Shown: piece after piece, positions 12,386 through 24,398 of the stretch
Layout of the letters: every line of letters begins with the position of its first letter
Position numbering within the stretch: the first letter of the stretch is position 1
DNA from: Ascarosepion bandense
Taxonomy: Eukaryota; Mollusca; Cephalopoda; Sepiida; Sepiidae
Direction of reading: 5' to 3'
NCBI GenBank assembly: GCA_037127315.1
Contig: JBBBDQ010000750.1
Location: 4,313,501 to 4,377,500 of the forward strand
DNA: 64,000 bases
Translations under genes and position numbers: made by a program
Notes under the pieces: model-generated
Told to the model about the DNA's origin: nothing
Seen by the model: only the letters and a program-made list of their open reading frames with translations
The model's database searches: none

Positions 12386-13802
12386 TAAATGAAATAAGCA
12401 TTGGAGTAAACGTCTGTCTGAGGGGGTGGTGAACTGAATTTTTATATAAATGTTAGTAAATTATCAGAAGTACAAAAGCTGCTTGATTTATAAAAGTTAA
12501 TCTTTTTTAACTAAAATACTTATTCTTATTTCATATTAACAAGATTTCTGCAGATGTTTTATTTTTATTTATTTGTTTTAGCTTTTTATTATTGCAAGCT
12601 GTTATAAAGTTTCTGTTTTAAAAATGATAATGAAAATGTGTTAATACTATCAAATTTTTTATTAATTGCTATATGAGGCACAATTAAAATTAATTTGGTT
12701 TTTCCTTTTGAACTTCTATTTGGATGCTTTTTATTTGGATATTTAAAGTATTTTTTTACCTCCAAAACAAAACCAGCTTTATAAATTTCTAAAACAGAAA
12801 AAACATTTTAGGAACAAAGTGTTAAAATGGTATTTCATAAACATAAAATGGAGATTAAACTGTTTGCAAGACCAGGACAATAACAACTGCATAATTTTCC
12901 TCGTGTTTATTTGCTATGTTTATGAATCTATTGCAACCACTAAGTCATTCAAAAGAGATAATATAAAGTCATGATGACTTTATTCTTGAAGCAGGCAAAT
13001 GAAATGATTATATATATTATAATGAAATTATTTCACAGCAGTGGAAGTTATAAGTGAAAGTTGAAATTTTATCTCACTATTATATCTGTAGAAATATATA
13101 AATTTTCCTAATTGTTTGTATGGATTTGATAGAATCCCCCAAAATTTTGGTAGGGTGGGAGAGGATTCTCTTGTTTTAGAATGATTGATGTCAGATTTGA
13201 TGATATTGTGCTGATAGGATTGAGACATCAAGAGAGGTTTGGGGTGAGATGAATTGTATTTGAGAGTTTCTTTCAAATTTCCACAATGGAGTCATGTTCC
13301 AAGGGATGTGTGTGTTTTTTTTTGTTTTTTTTTTTTAAATCACTTAATCCAAAGGAAAACCAAAAAGACACTAAAAGAGTTGGGTGGGGGAGTACCGAGT
13401 GAAATATAAGAAAAATTAAAATGTTATTTAGGAGCAATAACATGGAAGGCAAGATAACAATTGACATTGTACTTAAAATTTTTAGAGTTCAAAGGTGATT
13501 GAAAGGTTAGATACTGGAAGAAAAATTATAATTATTATTAAGAGTTTTTGTGTATTCCTTTGCCTTTCCACAGAGTTACAAACAACTTAAAAACAGATTA
13601 AACTGTACTTTACACAAAAAAATTAACCATGTTAAAAGTATGTTTCAGAAGTACTTATTCTATAGTCAACCCTTTACAATCAATCAACTATTGAATGGGA
13701 AGTGCAAGTCAAGACACTATTAGCATAGAACTTACGATTGCATCTAGATATTTAAACTGAAAAATGATGAAACCTTAGTGTCAAACTAGTCTGTTAATTT
13801 TC

Positions 13803-14027
13803 CTGCGGTAGATTGCAGTATTTTCTATGGTAGACGTTGTCAGTCATAGCTATAGAACCCGATCTGCACTGCTATTTAACCCATAGATGGAGGGAGAAGA
13901 GCTAGATTAATACCTTTCCCAAGGTTATTTGTACATAAGTGAATGCAACAAATTCAACTGGAATTCAAACTCTGCTCTCTGGTGTCTTGTTCTGAGCCGA
14001 TATCCACTGCACCACACCGCACATCCC
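13803..14027 (-). repeat. SINE-A, copy 3 (3'-truncated)
   Basis: Reverse-strand copy with the promoter end at about 14027 (GATATCCACTGCACCACA is the complement of the A box area). The terminal hairpin is lost. A short LINE-J-like scrap lies just upstream at about 13700-13748. Confidence 0.8.
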
Positions 14028-14281
14028 ATGTGTGATACTCTTGTAAAGACAAATGAAAAACTTCTTTATCAGTGCATTTTATCCTCTTATGGACTTTATT
14101 AAGGTTTGTCTTTATTCACATTATCTATTGAGTTATTTTATTTATATCTTAATTTTTACAGATATATAGGTCACGGGAGGGGAAGTAAATAACTGACTCT
14201 TTCTAAATTTTTGGTTCAAGGCCAAACATTTGTTAACTTGTGAACTTTTTTTTTTTTACAGTGCTCATATTACATTTTACA

Positions 14282-14325
<44 letters not shown>

Positions 14326-15615
14326 AGTGCAAAAAATTTGTCACTTTAACTGAGCAGGTTCATGCTGACTTCAAAGTTTTGTGATTAAAAGGGCCTTTCC
14401 TTTTCCCTATTCTTACTTCTGGTTTTCATATGCACACAATTAGATTTATTTTCCCATAATTTTTTGGCCTTACTAATGAGATGGGTGTTAAATTTACCTG
14501 TCAAAATGGTCATCTGATATAAAAAAATTCAAATTTTCTTATATGTTATAAATATTGGCTCTGTAAATAAATTTAATTACTTTGAGCTCTCTGGCTAGAT
14601 CAGTGTTGATATTTAGTTTTTGATAATTAATATTAAGATCTTTTGGGATTTACCTTCTACCTGCTCTATTTTTATCTATGATCAATAATATATATATCTG
14701 CAAAAAGAAGCGGCTTGATGGTGAAATCCCAAAAGCGATCCTATTAATATTAACTATTAAAACTGATGTAATTAAAATTATTTATTTACAGAGCCTATAT
14801 ATATATATATTACATATAAAAAAAATTCAAGTTTTACAAGATTGCGTAGCCATTTCAGCGATTGAAATTTGCTTTGTCAGCAAACTTTTAAACATTATGA
14901 GAAATACAATTCTGTGTGTGGGAGGGTGGGTAAAGACAACAAAAGTAAGTGTAGCAAATAGAAAGAGAGGAAAAAACATGAAAAAAGAAGGAAAAAGTCT
15001 CAGATTGGCAGATAAGGAAACGCTGGTAAAGAGGATGCATGAAAAAAAAGTAAAAAGGTATACAGAAAAGAAAAAAAGATGAGCTTAGCCTGGTTTTGTC
15101 GAATTTAAAAAAAATTTCTGTTTCAGATTAAAACAGGGCCTGAATAAAGTTAAAATGCAAAAAAATTCCATCAGAATTTACCTCAAGAATAAAAAAAAGA
15201 AAAACAGGAAACTAATTATTAATATAAGTAAATAATATGCCTAAAGTAAAAAAAAAAAACGAAAAACTATTAAAACAAAATTTAAAATTTCGGTAAATGT
15301 ATAATAGATTAGAAATAAATTAAAGATAGCATCGACACTTAAGCAATGCTCATTTTTTAAATGAGTTATGTGACCTAGGTTTCTACCATGTGGTGTCTTT
15401 TAGGTGATTTGCAGAAACAGATTTTACCGTTTTGTTTTTTGTTTTTAAGAACACTCATGTGAGTTCTTAAACAACAACAACAACAACAACAAAAAAAAAC
15501 ATGTAATAACTCATTTACAAATGAAAAATATTAAAAAATTTTACAATATAATTATATTGAACATTTTAATACAACTGTGTACTGGTCTAATTTAATCATG
15601 ACCACAAAGTAAGTA

Positions 15616-15646
<31 letters not shown>

Positions 15647-16180
15647 TATGTTACTGATAAAAGGGTGGAAAACCCTAATTAATTAAGAATAATTAAAATT
15701 AATAGGAAATAAATTAATTAAATTAAGATTATAACAGCATTATGCTAAGTCAAATATGTTAATTTTCACTTAGGTTAAAATAAAAAAAAATATAGAACAG
15801 GAATGAAAAACCCAAGAACTAGAGTGGAAAGAGGCTATAATGAACAGGAGGTATTATTTAATTATTCAATAGTGAAGGGCTAATAAGAGAAAAGAAACCT
15901 ATTACTGAGAAATAAATTATAGATTAATAAAATTCAATTTGAAACCTAAAGCACCAACTCTAATCAAATGATTAGCCTAGAAAAGGTAAGTGTTAAAAGA
16001 AGTTTACATTATTTTTGTAATTATACTGTAAATAAGAAGAGGAAATAACTAATGGTAATTTAAATTTGTACAGGGTTTATATCTAAATTTGAATTTATGA
16101 CGACATTTGCTTATGACTTCTTTTCCAAGGTTTAAAAGCAAATTTGGGATATTTTATTATCTTAATTTTTTTCAGCTAAA
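14028..16180. other. AT-rich intergenic stretch
   Basis: Contains (TA)n at 14282-14320, (TA)n at 15617-15642 and a (CAA)n run at 15472-15490. An open frame at 14678-15082 is Lys/Arg low complexity and resembles no protein I recognise. Nothing else is supported. Confidence 0.5.
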
Positions 16181-16189
16181 CAGATTGCA

Positions 16190-16935
16190 TTTAGCGTAAA
16201 GGTTATTGGGGGTATGTACTGAACTTATTAATCTCCAACTCACTATTGAGTTGAGTCATTCTTTCATTTCCAAAAATATTTGACAAAGGGAAGTCTGGAA
16301 TTTTAGATTGGGAGTTGAAAATGGAGCGTTTATGAGAGAAGTAATGTTTAAATTCTCTAGCCAAAATTCCAATGTAAACTTGATAATTCTTTTCGTTATT
16401 TATGGGATATTGGCTTGGTAGATTACTTGGGTAGACCTACATTCACCTTCTACTGGACAGTTGTTCATGGATCTACAATTGCAAAATGGTAAAATATCAG
16501 TTTTAGCATTATCTCTATGTAAATTCTTGAAAATTTGTCTATTGTGGGAATTGATAGTATTGTCTATATTTTGTGTACATGAATAACTAATTCTTTTAAA
16601 TATTTTGTGTAGGGGATTATTGGTATGGAAATGCTTGCTTACCAATTTCAGAAAATACTTCCCTATATTGATGTTAGGTAGTCTACAGAACAGGGTGGGG
16701 GTTTTCTTTTTATTACATCTATTTCTCGCACTAGAGGACTCAGAATTAAAAACTGGTTTTACATATACTAACCTATTCTCAAAGCCACTTTCCTAGAAGA
16801 GAATTTTTTTTTTTATTTTCTTTGAAAATTTCAAGGTGTGAAGATAATTGGTTAATTCTAGTGTTAAAAATCTTGGGTATTTGCGTTTATAATAGTATTA
16901 GGGTGGTTGGAATTAATATAGCTGGAGTAACGTTT
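16190..16935 (-). pseudogene. Penelope-like element remnant (RT C-terminus, zinc-finger-like linker, GIY-YIG)
   Basis: Read on the - strand from 16935 down. First a YINSNSNHPNT-type block typical of the end of PLE reverse transcriptase. Then NIGKYFLKLVSKHF and LHKIFKRISYSCTQN, and then the linker with paired cysteines (CNCRSMNNCP, EGEC). Finally a GIY-YIG-like stretch around 16200-16390 with NYQVYIGIL and spaced H/R residues. PLEs are retroelements that couple an RT to a GIY-YIG endonuclease. Frame changes and a stop within the GIY-YIG part show decay; the RT palm is missing. Family call by motif order. Confidence 0.8.
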
Positions 16936-17273
16936 TCTTTGAGGTCAGGTTAGTAGGAAATGTCATTAAGATTAAGGGTCACTTTTAACATTCCAGCACC
17001 AGCTAACAATGTAACTTTTGTTTGGAGGAGAAATTAGCAATAATTAATCACTTTTCCTGAACAAGCTAAACTCTCAGACAAAAGATGAGAGCCCATTTCC
17101 AAATGTAGGCATGAAAATAAATTTCTACTACACTATTTACAACTACAATAAAAATTGAAAAGAAGTCATAATCTAATAAACTTTTGATTCTAAATTTTGG
17201 TATTTCAGATAAAAAGTACATGAAAGAAACATAAACAAAATGGATTAATGAACAAAAAAATATATTAAGATAT

Positions 17274-17463
17274 AGTCAGTCTCAAAAGATACATGAGTAA
17301 CTAGGCAGAAGATTATCCTGCAGTAGGTTGCCGTTACTTTCTGTGGTAGACTGGTTGCCAGCCAGGGCTATAGAGCCCAATCTGTCCAGTTATTTAACCA
17401 ATAACTGGTGGAAAGAGACGGATTGATACCTTTCCCAAAGGTATTTGTGCGTAAGTGAATGCA
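17274..17463 (-). repeat. SINE-A, copy 4 (5'-truncated)
   Basis: Reverse-strand body and hairpin only; the tRNA-like promoter is absent. Confidence 0.8.
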
Positions 17464-17616
17464 TGCTAATTAATAGGGCTTATATTAATAAATCATCTAA
17501 AAAAAAAAAAATTCTTAAATTCTAAAAATAATAAAAAGAATGCTTTGTAAAAATAATTTCTGGCTTTAAATAATCTACAGAAGGTTGATAAACCAATCAA
17601 GATTCTTATGTCTACA

Positions 17617-17619
<3 letters not shown>

Positions 17620-17659
<40 letters not shown>

Positions 17660-17663
17660 TCTT

Positions 17664-17697
<34 letters not shown>

Positions 17698-17698
17698 T
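17620..17698. repeat. (GT)n followed by (AT)n microsatellite
   Basis: Uninterrupted GT dinucleotides at 17621-17658, then a short C/T spacer and AT dinucleotides to 17697. Confidence 0.95.
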
Positions 17699-17704
17699 TC
17701 CTGC

Positions 17705-18070
17705 GGCTATAGCACAACTCTTGACTTTCATACCCTATGTAATCATCAGGTGCATATTATGAACTGATTGTTCTAGGATTTGAATTTCTGGTTCTCGCAA
17801 TGTTAGTTTAGTTATAATACTGGAATGATATTAAAAATTTAAACTAAAACTTAAAAAGCAAAAACTCAAATGTTGATTTTAATAGGGAGAATTTTTTTAG
17901 GGCATTAAAATTTGAAAAAAAACAAAAAAAAAACAACAAACAAAAATCATCCCTGTATTATATTAACTACACCAACATCCTGAGAGCAAGAAATTAAAAT
18001 CCCAGAACGGTCAGTTCATAATATGCACCTGACGATTGAATAGGGCAAGAAATTCCAAGTCGTGCTATAA
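17705..18070. repeat. Fold-back pair (~100-bp arms)
   Basis: Left arm at 17705-17805 and right arm at about 17965-18070 are inverted copies, sharing CAGGTGCATATTATGAACTG. The ~160-bp spacer is AT-rich. A Penelope-like remnant lies 0.8 kb upstream; a relationship is possible but not shown. Confidence 0.75.
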
Positions 18071-18388
18071 ACATATGATAATATGTATATTTCTTAATAC
18101 ATACTTGATATCTCTGTTATATTAGGATGAGAGCACTGCTTTATTAACATCGTTGATGGTGGATGTTTTTGTGTTAACGTCCTTGTAACCTCTCTGAAGA
18201 TGGCTCATGTGAGCCGAATGCTTAGAACCAACTTAATAAAAAGTATCCAAATGTTGGAGAATTTTTGTCTTTATTTTCACTTGAAATTAAAGCCAAAATA
18301 CGACGTTTAGAACGGCTCGTGATTAAACATAATAGACATTCATTGTCTCTTATATTTAACAGTATATGTTTAGAAAAAATATATATAT

Positions 18389-18488
18389 CTTACCTGCTGT
18401 TACCAATTTGCCTACTGACCAGTTTCAACGTTACTTAAACTTCGGTGATCAAACGAGAACCGCTGTTTCAACGTGATATGTCCGTAAA
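18389..18488 (-). repeat. 5S rRNA-derived SINE, decayed
   Basis: The - strand shows a degraded 5S rRNA body: ATATCACGTTGAAACAGCGG, then GATCACCGAAGTT and the internal control region area. Several substitutions and insertions are seen. Likely the same family as 32144-32410. Confidence 0.65.
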
Positions 18489-18869
18489 ATGCTTTTCTTG
18501 TGCTAGCTAATGGAAATATAATTCCGGTAGAAAGAATGTCATGATTATCTCCCTTCAACCGAGCGAAATTAAGCCATAACAGCGAGTCAAGATCGTCTCT
18601 GAATACATGACGAGTATTGATGGATGAAATGAAACTGTCTTTTGATGTGACTGGAACCAGTTATGCAAAAAAACTGACTGGAGAGGAAAAGCAAGCAAGT
18701 AGGAAGATTTTAGTGCGTCGTCTTATCTGGCGTTTAACATATATATATATATATATATATAACAGTAGCTACCCTGGCATGTACGTATCACTCATTCACT
18801 AATAAATTAAAGCACTCTGGCTATTAGGCGTGTATAATGATAATATACATGCAAAAAAGTCTGCCTTTT

Positions 18870-19021
18870 ACCGTGCGCCCATGGCCCAGAGGTGGAATCG
18901 CCGACTGACGGTCGGGTCTCAAACCTGGGTTAAAAGCAATCGGAGTTTAACCGTACTGATGAGCTGTGATACAGCGAAACAGATCTGTCTGAGAGGATCA
19001 CACACACACACACACACACAT
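18870..19021 (+). repeat. SINE-H (tRNA-like SINE with hammerhead motif), copy 1
   Basis: Pol III-like boxes: an A box-like TGGCCCAGAGGTGG at about 18882 and a B box-like GGTCTCAAACC at about 18914. A hammerhead-like core follows at 18956-18989, and the copy ends in a (CA)n tail. Two more copies lie on the - strand at 51.75 and 57.23 kb. Confidence 0.75.
18950..18999 (+). ncRNA. Hammerhead ribozyme-like motif, type I (weak stem I)
   Basis: Core CTGATGA at 18956-18962. Stem II is GCTG/CAGC (18963-18966 with 18972-18975), then GAAA at 18976-18979. Stem III is ACAG/CTGT with a 2-nt loop, and the cleavage triplet is GTC with predicted cleavage after 18989. Catalytic core residues match the family consensus. 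Stem I pairs poorly here, so activity is doubtful for this copy. Confidence 0.6.
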
Positions 19022-19098
19022 ATATTTTAAATCAGATACTTTAATATCAGATACTTTAATCCATCGAAATGGTCATTCAACATCATTGAATTAATCCT

Positions 19099-19102
<4 letters not shown>

Positions 19103-19156
<54 letters not shown>
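19103..19156. repeat. (AT)n microsatellite
   Basis: 27 or so AT dinucleotides. Confidence 0.95.
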
Positions 19157-19159
<3 letters not shown>

Positions 19160-19161
<2 letters not shown>

Positions 19162-20030
19162 CTTTATATTCTTATCCTATTTCGCTAAAGTTGTTTATTT
19201 CCAAATATTTTTTTTCTGATAATTTTGGAGGATATTTATGACCTTTTCGTTTTTTATTTTTTATTAAAAAAAGTTATTTCAGGACATAGGCGATCATATC
19301 GCCATAGATTCCTTTTATGTGAGAGAAAGAGAAAGAACAAATAAATAATTTCTCGTTGTCTCCAGTTTTCAATTCCATGCTTGTCTTCAAGGATAAAACA
19401 GTTTGTTATGCTGCTTAACCCTTAGCCGGAACATTCGTATTAAAATAGACAATATAATATTATTAAGAGGAAAGATGAAAGTAATTTTTATTTATTAAAA
19501 AAAAATTTAATCCCTTCTAACATATTCGAAATTTTGACAGAAACCGCTCTTTCATTGATTGACTCAAGTGTGTTTGGCTGCTATACATAGCGTTTTTGAC
19601 AGCTTCCGGCTGTCATTAAATCATTCATCACCTCCGATAACACTGATATAAGAGGACTACCGTAGTTAAGAAACGCTTTTATCGTACATTTCAGGCAGTA
19701 AGCAAGTATTACTTGTTTGAAATCAGATAAATGTAAGTTCAATTTAAAAAAAAAATACTTAACGTGTCAACGAGGTATATTTTATTTTTGCAAGATTTTT
19801 AAAACAGAAATTTAGCTACTGTTTACGAAATCTGTCGATCGATCAAAACTGACAGAAAAATTAAAAATAAAGGTTTTTTTAACAGGAAAATTTTAGATTC
19901 CAATCAATATAATTTCGGTTTAAAATACACCAATGTATTTTGCTTACAGGACATTTAATCTCTTAGCTTTCAATTAAAGCTAATTTTAAAGCTTCAAGAT
20001 TACTTATTTCAATTTAAGTTTAGGTATCGA
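19160..20030. other. AT-rich intergenic stretch
   Basis: Nothing recognised: no coherent ORF, RNA or shared repeat. Confidence 0.4.
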
Positions 20031-20055
20031 AAAATGAGTGTAGGTACCTACATTA

Positions 20056-20432
20056 TTCCGACTGTTGTCCTCATATATATTGCTATATTCATGACGTTTC
20101 GGTCATTGGACGCTTCGGCCTTCTTCATGTGTTTGGAATTTCGAACCGAACCCTTTATTTCGATCACTGGGGTATATCGTTCTTATTCCGAGTGTCATGT
20201 AGTTATCTCCCTTTAACTTAACTCTCTAAGTTGTTTGTTCACCACTGCTATAGCCACGTATTGAACTCTCAACTCTTTTGGTTAACTGGAATTAACCAAC
20301 GCCTATATCCACTGGGCTATTCTTAGCACCGGAGAAGAAAGCTGGAACGTACAACAACCGAAATGTCGTGAGTATGGCAATAAAGATGATGATAACAGTC
20401 CGAACCATGTAAATACTACCTCATCTCAGGAG
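20056..20432. repeat. Family-P ends in inverted arrangement
   Basis: 20056-20165 is an antisense copy of the family-P 3' region (GACGTTTCGGTCATT, CGAAACCG-type). 20330-20432 is a sense copy (CCGAAATGTCGTGAGTATGG, then GATGATAACAGTCCGAAC). Together they flank about 170 bp of other sequence. Confidence 0.7.
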
Positions 20433-20654
20433 TATCGACAGACAATAAATTAGTTATATACCAGATCACATTTACAAAAATTACAAAATGCTGTTCTGAT
20501 TTTTCTTTCTTTTTTTTTTTTTGAAGACAGATTTTTAACGTAATTTCTTATCTAATTCAGTACCTATTTTAATCCGAATGTTCCAGCTATGAATAAAATG
20601 ATAGGGCAGACTTGGTCCTATGTCCTTGGTAGGATAGCCATTCTAGGAAATAGA

Positions 20655-20815
20655 CAACTAAATGGCTAGATGTAATCGTAAGTTCTATGCTAAGAGTTTC
20701 TTCTTTCGCACTTTTCGCGTCAACTTTGATCTTTAAAAAATGAAATGCAGTGTCAGTCGTTATCTCCGGTCTTAATTCATGTTATTTTATTGTTCTCTTT
20801 CCTTAATAATATTCT
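20655..20815 (+). repeat. LINE family J, 3'-end scrap
   Basis: The translation RCNRKFYAKSFFFRTFRVN parallels the C-terminus of the family at 22.2 and 47.5 kb (a CNRK...SFF motif near the end of the RT protein). Confidence 0.5.
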
Positions 20816-21075
20816 TTTTTTTTCTTTTTTAATTTTTCACGCAGAATAATTCCTTGCATATTGGATGCTTGCCTTGATTGGGGTGAAATGAATAAAAAAT
20901 GTATCTGGAAACTATTCTACTCTTATTTTTTCCCCGAATATGTTTGATGGTATTTCATAGATATTTAATGAAATGAAATTGTTGAGAACCATATCGAAAA
21001 AACTAAGGGGAATTATCTCCAGTTGCTTTCTTTATCTTTTTCCACAAATTGTCGTAGTAATTCACTTATACTAAA

Positions 21076-21369
21076 TCTAAACTTATTTATAAATGGAACT
21101 TTGTGTGTGTCCGTCACTTTTAGACTCCGAAACGGCTGAACCGATTTCCTTGAAAATTTACACAGTTGTACTATAAGCGTCTGCGAGTGTTCTTAGCTAG
21201 GTTTTGTGTCGAGGTACCCCCGATAAATATCGATAATCGAAAAAAATCGGTTTATAGAAGGAGTGGTCCGATTTTAATCAAATTTGATATACTCATAGAC
21301 AAAGATATAAGAAACGATATTCAGAAGTTTCAAGGTTGCAGTCCTTACAATAGTGCAGAAAATCGATAA

Positions 21370-21416
<47 letters not shown>

Positions 21417-21806
21417 ATATATATATATATATATATAAGGCAAGATGTTTGTGTGTGTGTGTCAGTATTTTTTCCATCCCTTTTATTTTAGTTTTTGCTT
21501 CGGGTTTGGCTCTAAGTAGGTATAATTGTAGTTCTTAGTCTCAGCCATGATACCATTTACTCAGAGGACTTATTTAGCCTTCAAAATTCAGTTTACGATG
21601 AAAAAAACTTATTTGATATCGATACCAGGAAACCAAAATTTGACTTACATCCATTCATTTTTCTTTCAGTCTACAGTTTTGCTTTAACTGGAAACAACTA
21701 TTACTTTTAGTCCTTCGTGCCAGCATCCAAAGAGTCTGAGCTCCAGGACCATGGATTAGTTTTAAAGCTTTCATTACATCCGAGCAACGCGGGGCTATAC
21801 TGCTAG
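21076..21806 (+). mobile_element. Non-autonomous Helitron-like element, copy 1
   Basis: Starts TCTAAACTTATTTA after an A and ends CTAG followed by T, the canonical A^T Helitron insertion. A GC-rich imperfect hairpin (CCGAGCAACGCGGGG) lies about 10 nt before the end. It aligns with 35782-36280 over both flanks. The copy also carries an internal segment (about 21366-21608) with (ATCT)n and (AT)n that the other copy lacks. No Rep/helicase coding is seen. Confidence 0.75.
21366..21438. repeat. (ATCT)n-(AT)n microsatellite inside Helitron
   Basis: About eleven ATCT units, then AT dinucleotides. Confidence 0.95.
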
Positions 21807-22174
21807 TACTAAATAAAGTGAAGCCGTGAATCACCATAAACACGTGCGTTCGGAAATGGTGTATTTTTCAGTAAAGCTTGACATTACTCACACTGAGTGA
21901 AATAAAATATTTATTATATGAATTTTGTAAAATATAAAAATATTTGTAATAACGATAGACAAAGTACATTATGAATATTTGATAAAAAAGGCATTTTCAA
22001 TATTGTTTATATTAATTTTGTAATGTTATAAGATAAACATGAACGAGACACTAATTTTTAAAATCCATAAAAACAAAACAACAGAAAATTCTCTGTAAAA
22101 TAATCGGTTTTGTAACTTGTTTTTTTCTTCTTTTTTTTTTAAAAAAATTTTTTAGTTAAGAGCCGTAATATTTC

Positions 22175-22700
22175 TGCATAGAAGCTGAACTCTGAAGAAT
22201 CTGCAATATTATCATTCCTGACCTGGCATCTCAGCTTCGAACACTTTCCCACTGTCGAAACATAGCTTCTCTGTGTCTTTTCTATAAACATTTTCATATT
22301 AGTTGTTCTGACGAACTTTCCTCTCTAGTATCTCGACTTCACAAATTTAAAGGCAGTACTAGATTGGTAGTTAGGTTTCGTAGTTTCCCAGCTGAAATTG
22401 CCAGGTGTAACCGTAAGCCCTGTGTCGACAGTTTCTTTCGCTCTTCTCGCTTGTGGAACTCTTTCTGTCAACTAAGATATTTAAAAATTTAAATACATCG
22501 TCAATTGTCATCTGTTTTCCTGAATCCTGTTATTTGATTGTTCTGTTTCTTTCACTCTCGGTAACTCTTTGCATCACAGTAGCTTCTATCCACTTGGTCT
22601 GGGTTAATTTAAGTTCCAATATGCGTTCTAGGGACGGGGCGTTCCTCAGGGAACATCCGTTCATCCCGTGTGGTGATAATTCTGGGTCCGATCGACGATG
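22175..22700 (+). pseudogene. LINE family J relic (RT protein C-terminus and 3' UTR)
   Basis: In-frame blocks with PDLASQLRTLSHCRNIASL, SCSDELSSLVSRLHKF and SFFRSSRLWNSF resemble the C-terminus of CR1/jockey-type non-LTR RT proteins. The same blocks occur on the - strand at 47.5-48.3 kb. RT motifs are absent (5' truncation) and a stop follows WNSFCQLRYLKI. Confidence 0.75.
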
Positions 22701-22999
22701 ATGTAGTGTCAATAGTTTGGTTTTTGAGGTATTGAATGTAACCAGCCAAATTTTCCCTCCATTGAGATGTTAGAGCGAGGTCAGAGGCGAGATTAACTAC
22801 CGAGCTCGTGTCATCTAGAGTTTTGGAGGTATTACACTCTGGGATAAAGGATCGGCAATTGGAAATAATTCATTCGCAATTATTTTTTGTACGTTTTTGA
22901 TGGCGGGGTTTCATCCTCATCGTGAATAAAATTAAATTATCCACTTTCTATTAGAAGCTCTTCAAGACGTGAGGAGAGAATACGAGATAAGATTCAAAA

Positions 23000-23618
23000 G
23001 TATCGGTACTGTTGCTTTCATAACAGCTAAAGTAATCGGACTGAAACCGCTTGGCACTGATTGACCTTGAACTCTGCACATGCGCACTAAGTTATAACCT
23101 TCTCGCTCACTTAGGTTGCTTATGGCAGTGCTTGAAAAAAAAGTGTGTAGTGTGTGATTGTCTTCTTGATTGTGTCGATGAAGACGAAGACATTATGAAG
23201 ACATTATGACGAATCTATGGCTATGACCCCGAAACCTTCGCAAAGTGGAAGACCTCCAACGTTTCCGAGACTGTAGAAAGCACGAACGAGTAGAAGCAAT
23301 GCAAAGACACAGTTGACAGTTTTCTTCGGTTAAAAGTCCATTGTTCGTCATGAGGCAGTAAACAATGATTATACTACTGTGACGTGTTGCGACGTTTGTG
23401 GGGAAAGGACAGAAATGTAGGTTTCGGGTAAGTGGCAACTCCGCCATGAAAATGCACTTGTCGATTGAGCGCATTTTATGTAGCAGTTTTGTCCAAGGAC
23501 AACATTCCCCGGTTCCGACAAACGCTATAGTTCCCAAGTCTCGCGTCTTACGAATTTTACCTCTTTTCAAAAATCAAATTCGAAGAAATTCAAGCGCATG
23601 CGAGGATGCAGCTTCTCG
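23000..23618 (-). repeat. Probable Ty3/gypsy LTR (3' LTR of relic A)
   Basis: A purine tract (complement of 23619-23636, GGGGGAGGGGAAAGC) lies downstream of the RNase H relic, as a PPT would. The GC-richer stretch after it has the base composition of an LTR. Its lower boundary is not seen, and no second LTR is in the window. The open frame at 23193-23570 falls inside this region and is not a gene in my view. Confidence 0.45.
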
Positions 23619-23804
23619 CTTTCCCCTCCCCCAAAGAATCCCAGAAATGTTTTCATCATTGGAAACGATGACATTTTGAACAATTTCAAAGAATAAATTT
23701 TAATATTGTCATAATCGAAATTTTCCTGATTAAAATTTACCAAGATTAAGAAGGTATAAACAATTTCAAATTGTAGAAAGTTCACTTATAACATTGTTAT
23801 TAAT

Positions 23805-24130
23805 GTGATTAATAATGAAATTGTATCTTTGAAGAAGAATCTACCTTGTGTGAGTTTTTGACTTTTGTTCGCCATCCTTTGAAGGAATGTCAGCGGGTTT
23901 TGATCAGCAAGAATTGGATGAAAAATAATACGGAGATCAAACTGAAAATATTGAAGAGCGGACAACATTATTAAACATTCTTTGTTAATAGTAGAATACT
24001 TTTTTTGGTATTTATTTAATTTTTTTTTTTTTTGAAAAATAACAAATTTTTGGCAATACATTCACCATCCTTCTGTAATAAAACACCATCGATTCTCATA
24101 TCACTGGCATCAACAATCGGTTTCAATTAG
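23805..24130 (-). pseudogene. Ty3/gypsy RNase H fragment (relic A)
   Basis: The - strand reads FKPIVDASDM (the RNase H D-A-S block), then KKYSTINKECLIML (the YS--E-E block), ALQYFQFDLR and ADQNPLTFLQRM (the TDH-PL--L block with TDH changed). Frame slips occur between blocks. RT and integrase are absent; only the RNase H to LTR end remains. Confidence 0.8.
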
Positions 24131-24398
24131 GTATCTCTACTAATTCGGTAGGCGTAAGGTTTAAAATAAATTATTAAAAATGAAAAAAAGCTTTCATTTT
24201 AGCTTTCATTTAAGGCTAAAGAGTTTAAAACAATATTTCTAATAAGAAAAATACTCTCTGTGATGCATTTCAAACAGAAATTATATTGATTAGAAGCGTA
24301 TTTTTTAATAAAATCAACTATTTTGACAAATTTGTAAACAAAATTTAATTCTCGATTTTAAAAATGTTTCAAAAATAAAATATATATTTCTGTACTGA

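Noticed and set aside
14678..15082. 134-codon open frame
   Set aside because: Lys/Arg-rich low complexity, no start context, no similarity to anything I know, and AT-rich flanks; most likely chance.
18189..18218. Hammerhead ribozyme at CTGAAGATGGCTC
   Set aside because: Stem II is good, but there is an unpaired base after CTGAAGA, GAAA is altered to GAAT and no stem III forms; mentioned only as a related signature.
23193..23679. Overlapping open frames on both strands (125 and 93 codons)
   Set aside because: They lie in the LTR-like region beside a gypsy RNase H relic and show no domain; explained by base composition.
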